Shown one piece after another: positions 26,389-34,900 of a DNA stretch of 64,000 nt (position 1 is the stretch's first letter; every line of letters starts with the position of its first letter). The DNA comes from an uncultured Flavobacteriales bacterium. GTDB taxonomy: Bacteria > Bacteroidota > Bacteroidia > Flavobacteriales > BACL11. Location: the NCBI GenBank assembly GCA_905478765.1, contig CAJQJY010000004.1, forward strand, positions 123,172-187,171, read 5' to 3'. Position numbers and translations under genes: made by a program. The notes below the pieces were generated by a model. It worked only from the letters and a program-made list of their open reading frames with translations. It was not told where the DNA came from and did not search any database.

Positions 26389-26580
26389 ATGAAAAAATTA
26401 ATGTATTTATTTTTTGCAGGAACAATGTTCGCATTCACAGCATGTGGAGGTGGAGAAACAGCAACTGAAGCAACTGTTGTTGAGGAAGTTGTTGTTGAGG
26501 AGGTAGCTGCTGAAGAAGTTGTTGAAGACACTACTGCTGTTGCTGAAGAAGCGGAATTTACAGAAGAAGTTGCTGAGTAA
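26389..26580 (+). CDS. Small acidic lipoprotein (Glu/Val/Ala-rich)
   Basis: A 63-residue protein, much shorter than the track ORF: ATG 26389 (MKKLMYLFFAG) follows a good promoter and leader, whereas the track start (GTG 26347) overlaps that promoter. The signal peptide ends in lipobox 'FTAC' followed by GGG. The mature part is low-complexity acidic sequence ('VVEEVVVEEVAAEEVVED'). The next gene has the same signal peptide and leader, so the pair arose by duplication. Function is unknown; such highly expressed small acidic lipoproteins are common in Flavobacteriales. Confidence 0.7.
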   Translation: MKKLMYLFFAGTMFAFTACGGGETATEATVVEEVVVEEVAAEEVVEDTTAVAEEAEFTEEVAE

Positions 26581-26602
26581 GTTCTAGTACAGATTAAAGA
26601 TG

Positions 26603-26610
26603 TACCTTTG
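26603..26610 (+). promoter_or_regulatory. -7 promoter box (TACCTTTG) of the second small lipoprotein
   Basis: Exact TAnnTTTG match 31 nt before ATG 26642, in the same relative place as the box of the sister gene, so each copy has its own promoter. Confidence 0.6.
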
Positions 26611-26641
26611 TCGTAATTATTAATCAAATAAAATATTTAAG

Positions 26642-26938
26642 ATGAAAAAGTTAATGTATTTATTAGTTGCAGGTTCACTTTCTGCATTTGCAGCTTGTGG
26701 TGGCGCTTCAACAACTGAAGGAGCAGCTACTGATGTAGCTGTTGAAGAGGTATCTGAAGCTGTTGGATGTCATGTAGAAGGAGGTGCTTGTTTGGCAGAT
26801 CACTCTTGTTGTGCGCCTAAAGCTGCTTCTGAAGCTCATGTAGATCACGATCATTCAGGAGACGATCATGATCATTCAGGAGACGATCATGATCATTCAG
26901 GAGACGATCACGATCATTCAGGAGACGATCAAGAATAA
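26642..26938 (+). CDS. Small Cys/His-rich lipoprotein with DHDHSGD repeats
   Basis: A 98-residue lipoprotein, a paralogue of the preceding gene ('MKKLMYLLVAGSLSAFAACGG', lipobox 'FAAC'). The mature part has a Cys cluster, 'GCHVEGGACLADHSCCAPK', followed by a tail of four tandem DHDHSGD units. Cys, His and Asp at this density suggest binding of Zn, Cu or another metal at the cell surface. That is inference from composition. The repeats are nearly identical at DNA level, so the tail probably varies in length between strains. A strong terminator lies 22 nt downstream of the stop. Confidence 0.8.
   Translation: MKKLMYLLVAGSLSAFAACGGASTTEGAATDVAVEEVSEAVGCHVEGGACLADHSCCAPKAASEAHVDHDHSGDDHDHSGDDHDHSGDDHDHSGDDQE
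26843..26926 (+). repeat. Four 21-bp tandem repeats (DHDHSGD units)
   Basis: Unit GATCAYGATCATTCAGGAGAC is repeated four times head to tail, with only the third base of the second codon (CAC/CAT) varying. A partial fifth unit (GATCA) precedes the stop. The repeat is in frame, so slippage changes the tail by whole 7-residue units. Confidence 0.95.
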
Positions 26939-26960
26939 GAATTTTTATTCTGAGAAATTA

Positions 26961-26990
26961 AAAAAAGGCATCCATTTGGGTGCCTTTTTT
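26961..26990. terminator. Bidirectional intrinsic terminator
   Basis: AAAAAAGGCATCC-ATTT-GGGTGCCTTTTTT forms a stem of about 12 pairs flanked by A and T runs, between the small lipoprotein gene (plus) and the end of pyrC (minus). It can serve both convergent units. Confidence 0.88.
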
Positions 26991-26995
26991 AGTTT

Positions 26996-28327
26996 TTATC
27001 TATCAAAAGTGAGACGCATTCCTCTGCTGGCTTCATCAAATCTTCCATACTCATAGGCAATATGTCCGTTCACAAAAGTATGTGTAATTTGTGCATTAAA
27101 GGTTTCGCCTTCAAAAGGTGACCAACCACATTTATATAAAATATTGTCTTTATTTACCTCCCAAGGTTTTTCCAAATCTACCAAAACTAAATCCGCAAAA
27201 TAACCCTCGCGAATAAAGCCTCTATTTTCTACTTTAAAGCAAACTGCAGGATTATGACACATTTTTTCTACTACTTTTTCAAGGCTTATTTTTTCTTGCT
27301 TAACAAAAGCTAGCATTGCAGGCAAAGCGTGTTGTACAATTGGGCCTCCTGATGGTGCGTTAAAGTATGTGTTTGATTTTTCTTCCAAAGTATGTGGGGC
27401 ATGATCGGTTGCAATTACATCCAATTTATCATCTAGTAATGCCTGGAATAACGCATTTCTATCACTTTCTTTTTTTACAGCAGGATTCCATTTTATAAGT
27501 GTTCCCTTTTTAGCATATTGACTCTTATCAAACCAAAGGTGATGTATGCAAACCTCAGCTGTAATGTTTTTATCTTTTAGCGGAATAGAATTATCAAAAA
27601 GGTCTATTTCTTTTTCTGTTGAAAGATGAAAAACATGAAGCCTAGTATTGTACTTTTTTGCAAGCTCTACAGCCATTGAAGAAGATTTAAAACATGCTTC
27701 AGCACTTCTTATATTTGGGTGTTCGCTAATGGGTACTTCTTCTCCAAACTTCTTTTTTGCGGCAATTGTATTTTTTTGTATTGTCTTCTCATCTTCACAA
27801 TGCACTGCAATTAACATTGATGATTTAGAAAAAATTTTTTCTAGAACATTTTTGTTGTCCACTAACATATTTCCAGTTGAAGAACCCATAAATATTTTAA
27901 TTGCCGCAACTTTTTTGGGATCAGTTTTGAGTACTTCGTCTAAATTGTCATTACTGGCACCCATAAAAAAACTGTAATTAGCAATTGAAGTTTCAGCTGC
28001 AATTTGGTATTTATCTTCTAACAATTCTTGTGTTAAGGTTTGAGGATTTGTGTTTGGCATTTCCATAAATGAAGTGATTCCACCAGCAATTGCCGCTTTG
28101 CTTTCAGTGTAAATATTTGCTTTGTGTGTTAATCCTGGCTCTCTGAAATGTACTTGGTCATCAATTACGCCAGGAATTAAATGCAAACCTTCAGCATCAA
28201 TAATGTGCTCAACTTCAATGTTAATTTCAGTAGCAATTTGTTTGATTATCTTATCTTCAATCAATACATCTGCTTTGTAAATCCTTCCTTCATTTACAAG
28301 TTGTGCGTTTTTAATAAGTTTTAACAT
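26996..28327 (-). CDS. pyrC: Dihydroorotase (Bacteroidota type)
   Basis: Amidohydrolase of 443 residues closing carbamoyl-aspartate to dihydroorotate in pyrimidine synthesis. 'GVIDDQVHFREPGLTHK' is the N-terminal signature. The usual HxH metal pair reads QxH, a change I recall as frequent in Bacteroidota homologues. 'AAIKIFMGSSTGN' holds the bridging Lys, 'AVHCEDE' and 'VFHLSTEKE' the other His ligands, and 'IATDHAPHTLEEK' the catalytic Asp. An allantoinase or hydantoinase role is the alternative. It is the second gene of a two-gene unit with the upstream glycosyltransferase (3-nt gap). Confidence 0.88.
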   Translation of the reverse strand: MLKLIKNAQLVNEGRIYKADVLIEDKIIKQIATEINIEVEHIIDAEGLHLIPGVIDDQVHFREPGLTHKANIYTESKAAIAGGITSFMEMPNTNPQTLTQELLEDKYQIAAETSIANYSFFMGASNDNLDEVLKTDPKKVAAIKIFMGSSTGNMLVDNKNVLEKIFSKSSMLIAVHCEDEKTIQKNTIAAKKKFGEEVPISEHPNIRSAEACFKSSSMAVELAKKYNTRLHVFHLSTEKEIDLFDNSIPLKDKNITAEVCIHHLWFDKSQYAKKGTLIKWNPAVKKESDRNALFQALLDDKLDVIATDHAPHTLEEKSNTYFNAPSGGPIVQHALPAMLAFVKQEKISLEKVVEKMCHNPAVCFKVENRGFIREGYFADLVLVDLEKPWEVNKDNILYKCGWSPFEGETFNAQITHTFVNGHIAYEYGRFDEASRGMRLTFDR

Positions 28328-28330
28328 TGT

Positions 28331-29062
28331 TTATCTTTTCCAGTTTCTAAAAAAACTTTTGAGTTTCATTTGGATTACCCCAATTACAGCTTCCATAAAT
28401 ATACCTCCACTCATTTTTGATGTTCCTTCAGTTCTGTCAGTAAATATTACAGGAACTTCAACAACATTAAATCCATATTTCCAGGCTTTGAATTTCATCT
28501 CAATTTGAAAGGCGTAACCTACAAAAAGGATTTTGTCAAAATTGAAGGTTTCTAAAACTTTTCGTTTATAACATTTAAATCCTGCAGTTGAATCATGTAT
28601 TGGCATTCCTGTAACAAATTTCACATATTTTGACGCAAAAAATGACATGAGTAAACGAGTCATTGGCCAATTTACAATATTTACCCCTTTTACATATCGT
28701 GAGCCAATAGATAAATCTCCACCCTCATTTGCATTTGCATTGTATAGGCGAATTAAATCATCAGGATTGTGTGAAAAATCAGCATCCATCTCAAAAATAA
28801 ATTGGTAATCTTTTTGCAATGCCCATTTGAATCCATGAATATAAGCAGTTCCTAAACCAAGTTTCCCAGTCCTCTCTTTAATGTGTAATTTCTTAGAATA
28901 ATCCTTTTGTAAAATTTTAACAATATTTGCCGTTCCATCAGGAGAACCATCATCAACAATTAAAATATGGAAAGATTTCTCTAAAGAAAAAATCTTATGA
29001 ATTATCTTTTCTATATTCTCTTTTTCGTTATATGTTGGGATGATTATTAAACTATCGGACAT
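28331..29062 (-). CDS. DPM1-type polyprenol-phosphate mannosyltransferase (GT2)
   Basis: A 243-residue soluble family 2 glycosyltransferase. 'IIPTYNEKENIEKII' and 'LIVDDGSPDGTANIV' form the nucleotide-sugar site, 'FEMDADFSHNPDDL' is the DxD region, and 'STAGFKCYKRKVLE' and 'VVEVPVIFTDRTEGTSKMS' complete the DPM1-like pattern. It should transfer mannose (or another hexose) from a nucleotide sugar to undecaprenyl phosphate for extracytoplasmic glycosylation. It lacks the C-terminal membrane helices of some relatives. A TATTTTTG box (29068-29075) ends 5 nt before its ATG. It is cotranscribed with pyrC. Confidence 0.9.
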   Translation of the reverse strand: MSDSLIIIPTYNEKENIEKIIHKIFSLEKSFHILIVDDGSPDGTANIVKILQKDYSKKLHIKERTGKLGLGTAYIHGFKWALQKDYQFIFEMDADFSHNPDDLIRLYNANANEGGDLSIGSRYVKGVNIVNWPMTRLLMSFFASKYVKFVTGMPIHDSTAGFKCYKRKVLETFNFDKILFVGYAFQIEMKFKAWKYGFNVVEVPVIFTDRTEGTSKMSGGIFMEAVIGVIQMKLKSFFRNWKR

Positions 29063-29067
29063 AGGTG

Positions 29068-29075
29068 CAAAAATA
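29068..29075 (-). promoter_or_regulatory. -7 promoter box (TATTTTTG) of the DPM1-pyrC unit
   Basis: Exact TAnnTTTG match on the minus strand, 5 nt before the ATG; predicts a leaderless transcript. Confidence 0.6.
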
Positions 29076-29097
29076 AGTAAACTGATTTATAAAATAG

Positions 29098-30993
29098 TTA
29101 TTGTACTGAATTTTTGATTTTATCTACAACTAATGGATCTAATAGCGTGCTTGTATCTCCCAAATTTTGAGTGTCTCCTTCAGCAATTTTTCTTAAAATT
29201 CTTCTCATAATTTTTCCTGATCGAGTTTTTGGCAATCCACTTACAAACTGAATTTTATCTGCTTTAGCAATAGGCCCTACATTTTTAGTTACCAAATCAT
29301 TTATTTCTTTTTTAATATCATCTTCATTTTGCAGTTTATTATGGCAAATCACATAGGCATAAACGCCATTTCCTTTAATAGGATGAGGGAAGCCAACAAC
29401 AGCTGTTTCACAAACATTGTCGTGTTCATTCATTGCACTTTCAATTTCTGCAGTTCCTAAATTATGCCCTGAAACAATTATTACATCATCTACTCTTCCC
29501 GTAATCCGATACATTCCATTTTCATCCCTTAACGCTCCATCTCCAGTAAAATATTTTTTAGGAAAAGTGGAAAAATAAGTTTCTTTAAATCTTTTATGAT
29601 CACCATAAATTGTCCGAGCTATTGAAGGCCAAGGAAATTTTATACATAATTTACCTTCATCAGAATTCCTTTCAATTTCTTCCCCTTTTTCATCTAATAA
29701 ACAAGGTTGAATTCCAGGAAGTGGAAGTGTAGCAAAAGTAGGTTTGGCTGAAGTAACTCCTGCTAAATTTGAAATCATAATTCCTCCTGTTTCTGTTTGC
29801 CACCAAGTATCTACAACAGGAGCGTTCCCTTTTCCAATTTCTTTGTCATACCAATGCCAGGCATCTTCATTTATAGGCTCTCCAACTGTACCTAGAACTT
29901 TTAATGATGACAAATCATAAGGCTTTACAAAATCCAATCCTTTCGCTTCCAAAGCTCGAATAGCAGTAGGTGCAGTATAAAAAATATTGACTTTGTTTTC
30001 CTCAATAATTTGCCAAAATCTTCCTGCATCAGGGTAAGAAGGGACTCCTTCAAACATCATTGTTGTTGCACCTGCTAAAAGCGGACCGTAGACTATATAT
30101 GAGTGCCCAGTAATCCAACCAATATCGGCAGTACACCAGTAAATATCACCTTCATTGTATTGAAAAACATTTCTAAAACTGTATTCAGTATAAATCATAT
30201 ATCCCGCCGTTGAATGCTGAATCCCTTTAGGTTTGCCTGTTGAGCCAGAAGTATATAAAATAAAGAGTGGGGATTCTGCATCCATTATTTCAATTGGACA
30301 GTTAGAAGTAACTTTTTTCATTTCATCATGCCACCAAACATCTCTACCATTTTTTATAGAAACTGTATTTTTTGTACGTTCTAAAACTATGCATTTTTTT
30401 ATTGAAGGTGTGGTTTGCATTGCCTCATCTGAAATATCTTTTAAAGGAGTGATTTTTGCACCTCTAAATCCGCCATCTGCAGTAATCAGGATATTGCAAT
30501 CTGCATCATTAATTCTGTCGGATAATGATTTTGAAGAAAATCCAGCAAATACTACTGAATGAATAGCTCCAATTCTTGCACAAGCCAAAACGGCTATTGC
30601 TAATTCAGGAACCATTGGCATATATAGGCAGATTCTATCTCCTTTTTTTCCGCCATTATTTTTTAAAACATTAGCGAATTTGCACACTTCAGCATGCAAC
30701 TCTTTGTATGAAATATTTTTATTTGCTTCTTTTGGGTTGTTTGCAACCCATTTAATTGCAGTTTGATTGCCTCTTTTTTCTAAGTGCCTATCCAGACAAT
30801 TTTCAGTAATATTTAATTTCCCTTCTAAAAACCATTTTATTTCTGGTGTTGTAAAATCCCATTGTAAGACAGTATCCCATTTTTTTTGCCATGTAAAGTT
30901 GTTTGCTTTTTCCTCCCAAAATGCCTCTGGTTTATTAATACTTTTTGCATATTCGATTTTATAATGTTCTAAAGAAGTTATTTTTTTATTCAT
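29098..30993 (-). CDS. acs: Acetyl-CoA synthetase
   Basis: AMP-forming ligase of 631 residues producing acetyl-CoA from acetate. 'YTSGSTGKPKGIQHS' near residue 255 is the P-loop-like AMP motif, 'WWQTETGG' near residue 405 is the A5 motif, 'YFTGDGALRDENG' the hinge region, and the C-terminal 'KTRSGKIMRRILRKIAEGD' contains the catalytic Lys that is acetylated in characterised enzymes. An N-terminal ACAS_N region is present. Length is normal. A TATCTTTG box lies 19 nt upstream on the minus strand. It is monocistronic and divergent from the T9SS lamin-tail gene. Confidence 0.96.
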   Translation of the reverse strand: MNKKITSLEHYKIEYAKSINKPEAFWEEKANNFTWQKKWDTVLQWDFTTPEIKWFLEGKLNITENCLDRHLEKRGNQTAIKWVANNPKEANKNISYKELHAEVCKFANVLKNNGGKKGDRICLYMPMVPELAIAVLACARIGAIHSVVFAGFSSKSLSDRINDADCNILITADGGFRGAKITPLKDISDEAMQTTPSIKKCIVLERTKNTVSIKNGRDVWWHDEMKKVTSNCPIEIMDAESPLFILYTSGSTGKPKGIQHSTAGYMIYTEYSFRNVFQYNEGDIYWCTADIGWITGHSYIVYGPLLAGATTMMFEGVPSYPDAGRFWQIIEENKVNIFYTAPTAIRALEAKGLDFVKPYDLSSLKVLGTVGEPINEDAWHWYDKEIGKGNAPVVDTWWQTETGGIMISNLAGVTSAKPTFATLPLPGIQPCLLDEKGEEIERNSDEGKLCIKFPWPSIARTIYGDHKRFKETYFSTFPKKYFTGDGALRDENGMYRITGRVDDVIIVSGHNLGTAEIESAMNEHDNVCETAVVGFPHPIKGNGVYAYVICHNKLQNEDDIKKEINDLVTKNVGPIAKADKIQFVSGLPKTRSGKIMRRILRKIAEGDTQNLGDTSTLLDPLVVDKIKNSVQ

Positions 30994-31012
30994 GATAGGT
31001 TTTTTAATTTAC

Positions 31013-31020
31013 CAAAGATA
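31013..31020 (-). promoter_or_regulatory. -7 promoter box (TATCTTTG) of acs
   Basis: Exact TAnnTTTG match on the minus strand, 19 nt before the acs ATG. Confidence 0.6.
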
Positions 31021-31094
31021 GCAAAACAAATTACTTTTAAAAATCAATTTTTTAAATTGAATGTGTAAATTAGCACCCTAATAAAACCAAAAAT

Positions 31095-32003
31095 ATGAAA
31101 AAAATATTACTACCAATTGCTGTCATAATATCAGCAACATTAAACGCTCAAGTATGTTCAGATTTATTTATATCTGAATATGTTGAAGGTCCAGCTCAAA
31201 ATAACGGAATTGAGGTATACAATCCCACAAATGCAACAATTGATTTAGCTGGATATAGTATTAATAGGTATTCAAATGGAAACAGCTCTGGGCCTGAAGT
31301 TTGGTCTTTGACTGGCTCAATTGCAGCTGGAGATGTAATTGTAGTTGGAAATGGGCAACTTGATTCTATCGACTTAGGAACATACTGGTCTGTTCCTGTA
31401 GATCCCAATTTTTATACAATGTTAGATGCTCATTGTTCTGGTAATTATGATGATAATAATACATTTTATTTTAATGGAGATGACGCAATGACATTAGAGT
31501 ATCAAGGAAATACAGTTGATGTTTTTGGTAAAGTTGGTGAAGATCCTGGCGGCGCATGGACTGATGATGTAACTGCTGGTTACACAGATGCAAATGGAGG
31601 AACATGGTGGACTAAAAGACAAACATTAATAAGAAAACCTACTGTAAAGCAGGGAGTAACACAAAACCCTATTCTTTTCAATCCAACTCTTGAGTATGAT
31701 TCTCTTCCTGATGCAACTTATTCTAATTTAGGATCGCATGTTTGTGATTGCTCGGTAGCCACTTCAATGAATGATATAAATGATGTGTCATATGTTATGT
31801 ATCCCAATCCTACTTTAAAAGGAAATTCTGTAGCAATTAACTCAAAGAATCCGGTTAAATTAATAAAAGTTACTAATATGTTAGGCGAAACTGTGGTTTT
31901 TGACAGATTAATAAATACAACTAATTTATCCAAGGGAACTTATATAGTTAATATAAGTTTTGATAATGGCATTTTAAAAGAAAATAAATTAATAATAAAT
32001 TAA
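31095..32003 (+). CDS. Secreted lamin-tail-domain protein with T9SS sorting domain
   Basis: A 302-residue protein. Signal peptide: residues 1-19 (ending 'ATLNAQ'). Residues about 20-150 form a lamin-tail (LTD) domain: 'CSDLFISEYVEGPAQNNGIEVYNPTN', 'IDLAGYSINRYSNG' and 'YFNGDDAMTLEY' are typical. Residues about 230-302 are a type A T9SS sorting domain ('YPNPTLKGNSVAIN', 'VTNMLGETV', 'LSKGTYIVNIS'). LTD domains often accompany extracellular nucleases or phosphatases as a binding module; here it stands alone. It is followed by a terminator, then a TonB receptor and a T9SS phospholipase-D-fold enzyme. A -7-like box TAAATTAG (31066-31073) lies upstream. Confidence 0.87.
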   Translation: MKKILLPIAVIISATLNAQVCSDLFISEYVEGPAQNNGIEVYNPTNATIDLAGYSINRYSNGNSSGPEVWSLTGSIAAGDVIVVGNGQLDSIDLGTYWSVPVDPNFYTMLDAHCSGNYDDNNTFYFNGDDAMTLEYQGNTVDVFGKVGEDPGGAWTDDVTAGYTDANGGTWWTKRQTLIRKPTVKQGVTQNPILFNPTLEYDSLPDATYSNLGSHVCDCSVATSMNDINDVSYVMYPNPTLKGNSVAINSKNPVKLIKVTNMLGETVVFDRLINTTNLSKGTYIVNISFDNGILKENKLIIN

Positions 32004-32021
32004 TAATTTTAACATTAAATT

Positions 32022-32053
32022 AAAAATGCTGATGGAAACATCAGCATTTTTTT
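32022..32053 (+). terminator. Intrinsic terminator with GAAA loop
   Basis: AAAAATGCTGATG-GAAA-CATCAGCATTTTTTT: a perfect stem of 12-13 pairs with a GAAA tetraloop and a T tract. It lies after the lamin-tail gene and ends about 11 nt before the TonB-receptor ATG, leaving no room for a promoter between them. Confidence 0.92.
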
Positions 32054-32063
32054 ACTCGTTAAT

Positions 32064-34880
32064 ATGAAAAAGATATATTTATTAAGTGTTTTAATAAGTC
32101 TTACTTTTAGTGTTATAGCACAAACCAACATAAGTGGAAAAGTTATTGATGCAAACACAGGGGAGGCGCTAATTGGCGCAACTATCATGTTCGGCAAGGG
32201 GCAAGGAACAGCAACAGATTTTGATGGAAACTATAGCTTCTCAATACCTACTGGAGAAAGAAGTATTAAGGTATCATATGTCGGTTATAAAGAGATTAAT
32301 AAAATTGTTACAGTTGGTATTAAATCGCCGATATCACAGACTCTAAATTTCAAGCTTAAAACTGTATTATTAAATGAAGTTCAAGTTGTTGCCGACGTTG
32401 CTAGAGATCGAGAGACACCTGTAGCGTTTTCTACTATACCAATGAAGCAGATTAATGAGGAATTAGCTTCACAAGACATCCCAATGGTACTAAATTCAAC
32501 TCCTGGCGTATATGCAACACAAAGCGGAGGAGGGGATGGAGATGCAAGAATAACTATTCGTGGTTTTAACCAGAGAAATGTGGCAGTAATGATTGATGGA
32601 GTTCCTGTAAATGATATGGAAAATGGTTGGGTGTATTGGTCTAATTGGTTTGGTTTAGATGCTGTAACATCAAATATACAGATTCAAAGAGGTTTAGGCG
32701 CTTCTAAAATTGCAATACCATCTGTCGGAGGAACAATGAATATTCTTACAAAAGGTACTGGTAATAAAGCTGGGGGCGTTGTTAAACAGTCTATCGGTAG
32801 TTTTGGAAAACTTAGAACATCAGTGGGTTATAACTCAGGTAGAATGGAAAATGGCTGGGGATTTACCTTAGCAGGTTCATATAAAACAGGAAATGGTTTT
32901 GTTGATGAGACTTGGAGTGAAGGATTTTTCTATTATGCGAAAGTTCAGAAAGAAATAGGAAATCATATAATTAGTTTTTCTGCAATGGGAGCTCCACAGA
33001 AACATGGCCAGAGATCATATAAAAGCGATATAGCCACTTATGATACTACATTTGCACGTTCACTTGGAGACACTTCTGATTTCACTGGACGTATAGTAAA
33101 TAAAGGTATTAATTACAATAAACATTGGGGATTTTTAGACAGATGGACAATTAATTCAAATGGCGATACTTTGCATAATAGAGAGACATTAAATACTAAA
33201 CAGAATTATTATCATAAGCCACAATTTTCGTTAAGAGATTTTTGGACTGTTAATGATAAATTTTATATATCAAATATATTATATGCTTCTATTGGTAATG
33301 GTGGAGGTACAGGATTAAGTGGAAATACAAATAATTACGATGCAATTGGACAATATAATCTTCAAGAAGCATACAACTCTAATTTAAATAGTATTGATGC
33401 CTTGTATTCTGCTTCAGAAAATAAAGCAGGAACTTATTTAAGAAGTTCAATTAATAACCATTATTGGTATGGAGGACTTTCTAAGTTAAATTATCAACTT
33501 ACGGACAAGACATCTTTATCTTCTGGATTAGATATGCGATATTATAAAGGGGAACACTATAGAGAGGTGTATGATTTGCTAGGGGCAGATTATGCTATCG
33601 ACGCTTCAAATAAGTTACAAAGTTCTGAGTTAAAAAGAGTTGGAGATAAGGTAGGATATAACAATGATGGAATTGTTAAGTGGAGCGGTGTTTTCTCACA
33701 GATGGAATATAGTAACGGAATGCTAAGTGCTTTTTTTAATATATCTGCCTCAAATTCAGCTTATAAAAGAATTGATTATTTTCGCAAAAAGGATTTAGTT
33801 TTAGCTGATACTACTTATTTTGAGGCATTAGGAACATCAGTTGCTACTGAGTTAGAATTAGATGAAAATGGCAACTTAATTGGAGCAAATAAAACTATGG
33901 TACTTGATACTGTTTATTATAATGGAGTGGCATATACAATGAATTCTCCAGAAGCTAAATTCGCAGAGACTAATTGGAAATGGATAAGAGGATACACTAT
34001 AAAATCTGGGGCAAATTTTAATTTAGATGAATATAATAATGTCTTTATTAACTTAGGTTATATCTCAAAAGCTCCACGATTTAATAATGTTTATTATTAT
34101 GACAATAGCTTATTTAGAGATATTAAAAATGAGATTGTTCAAGCTTTAGAAGGGGGCTACTCATATAGATCGACTAAATTTTCAGCTAACTTAAATGGAT
34201 ATTTTACATTATGGCAAAATAAACCCTCAAATGGCGGAGTTACAGTTTTAGTAGATGATGTATCATACAGAGCAAATATAAATGGAATGGATGCTTTGCA
34301 CAAGGGAATCGAGATGGATTTTTCATATAAGATTTTATCTAATCTGGGATTTGAAGGACTTGTTTCACTAGGAGATTGGAAGTGGATGTCATCTGATACA
34401 GTACGATTTTTAGATGATAATAATAACCCAATTACTGATGATTTTGGTAAAGAAATCATTGCAAGTTTTGATGCTGAAGGTGTCCACGTTGGTGATGCTG
34501 CTCAAACACAGTTTGGTTTTAGTTTTAGATACGAACCCTCATATAATTCGTATATAAAATTTAGATCAACTTATTTTGATAATTATTATGCAGACTTTGA
34601 TCCTTTATCATTAAATGGTGAAAATGCAGCAAGAGAAAGTTGGAAAATCCCATCATATAATTTAATTGATTTACATGCCGGATACAAATTCAAGATTTCA
34701 GAAAAAACTAAAATGGATATTAAATTAAGTATTTTAAATCTGTTTGATGAGATTTATATATCAGATGCACAAAATAATGACCCATATAATGCCAGCTATC
34801 AAGATTTTGATGCCAAATCGGCCGGAGTTTTTTTTGGCTTAGGCAGAAGGTTTAGTTTATCCGCAAGATTCAATTTTTAA
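32064..34880 (+). CDS. TonB-dependent outer-membrane receptor with carboxypeptidase-like N-terminal domain
   Basis: A 938-residue protein. Signal peptide: residues 1-19. Residues about 20-115 form a CarboxypepD_reg-like domain ('ISGKVIDANTGEALIGATI', 'GTATDFDGNYSFSIP'). A plug domain follows ('STPGVYATQSGGGDGDARITIRGF', 'VMIDGVPVNDMENGW'), then a 22-strand-type barrel ending in aromatic Phe ('FSLSARFNF'). There is no SusD partner, so a small ligand rather than a glycan is more likely. The PLD-type secreted enzyme gene follows after 20 nt and the lamin-tail gene precedes it, suggesting a joint role in capture of DNA, phospholipid or phosphate-containing material. The substrate is not known. 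Confidence 0.93.
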   Translation: MKKIYLLSVLISLTFSVIAQTNISGKVIDANTGEALIGATIMFGKGQGTATDFDGNYSFSIPTGERSIKVSYVGYKEINKIVTVGIKSPISQTLNFKLKTVLLNEVQVVADVARDRETPVAFSTIPMKQINEELASQDIPMVLNSTPGVYATQSGGGDGDARITIRGFNQRNVAVMIDGVPVNDMENGWVYWSNWFGLDAVTSNIQIQRGLGASKIAIPSVGGTMNILTKGTGNKAGGVVKQSIGSFGKLRTSVGYNSGRMENGWGFTLAGSYKTGNGFVDETWSEGFFYYAKVQKEIGNHIISFSAMGAPQKHGQRSYKSDIATYDTTFARSLGDTSDFTGRIVNKGINYNKHWGFLDRWTINSNGDTLHNRETLNTKQNYYHKPQFSLRDFWTVNDKFYISNILYASIGNGGGTGLSGNTNNYDAIGQYNLQEAYNSNLNSIDALYSASENKAGTYLRSSINNHYWYGGLSKLNYQLTDKTSLSSGLDMRYYKGEHYREVYDLLGADYAIDASNKLQSSELKRVGDKVGYNNDGIVKWSGVFSQMEYSNGMLSAFFNISASNSAYKRIDYFRKKDLVLADTTYFEALGTSVATELELDENGNLIGANKTMVLDTVYYNGVAYTMNSPEAKFAETNWKWIRGYTIKSGANFNLDEYNNVFINLGYISKAPRFNNVYYYDNSLFRDIKNEIVQALEGGYSYRSTKFSANLNGYFTLWQNKPSNGGVTVLVDDVSYRANINGMDALHKGIEMDFSYKILSNLGFEGLVSLGDWKWMSSDTVRFLDDNNNPITDDFGKEIIASFDAEGVHVGDAAQTQFGFSFRYEPSYNSYIKFRSTYFDNYYADFDPLSLNGENAARESWKIPSYNLIDLHAGYKFKISEKTKMDIKLSILNLFDEIYISDAQNNDPYNASYQDFDAKSAGVFFGLGRRFSLSARFNF

Positions 34881-34900
34881 CTAATTAAAATATCAATAAA

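Noticed and set aside
26868-27056. 62-residue plus-strand ORF (MIIQETIMIIQETI...)
   Set aside because: It is the shifted frame of the 21-bp DHDHSGD repeats and runs through the terminator.
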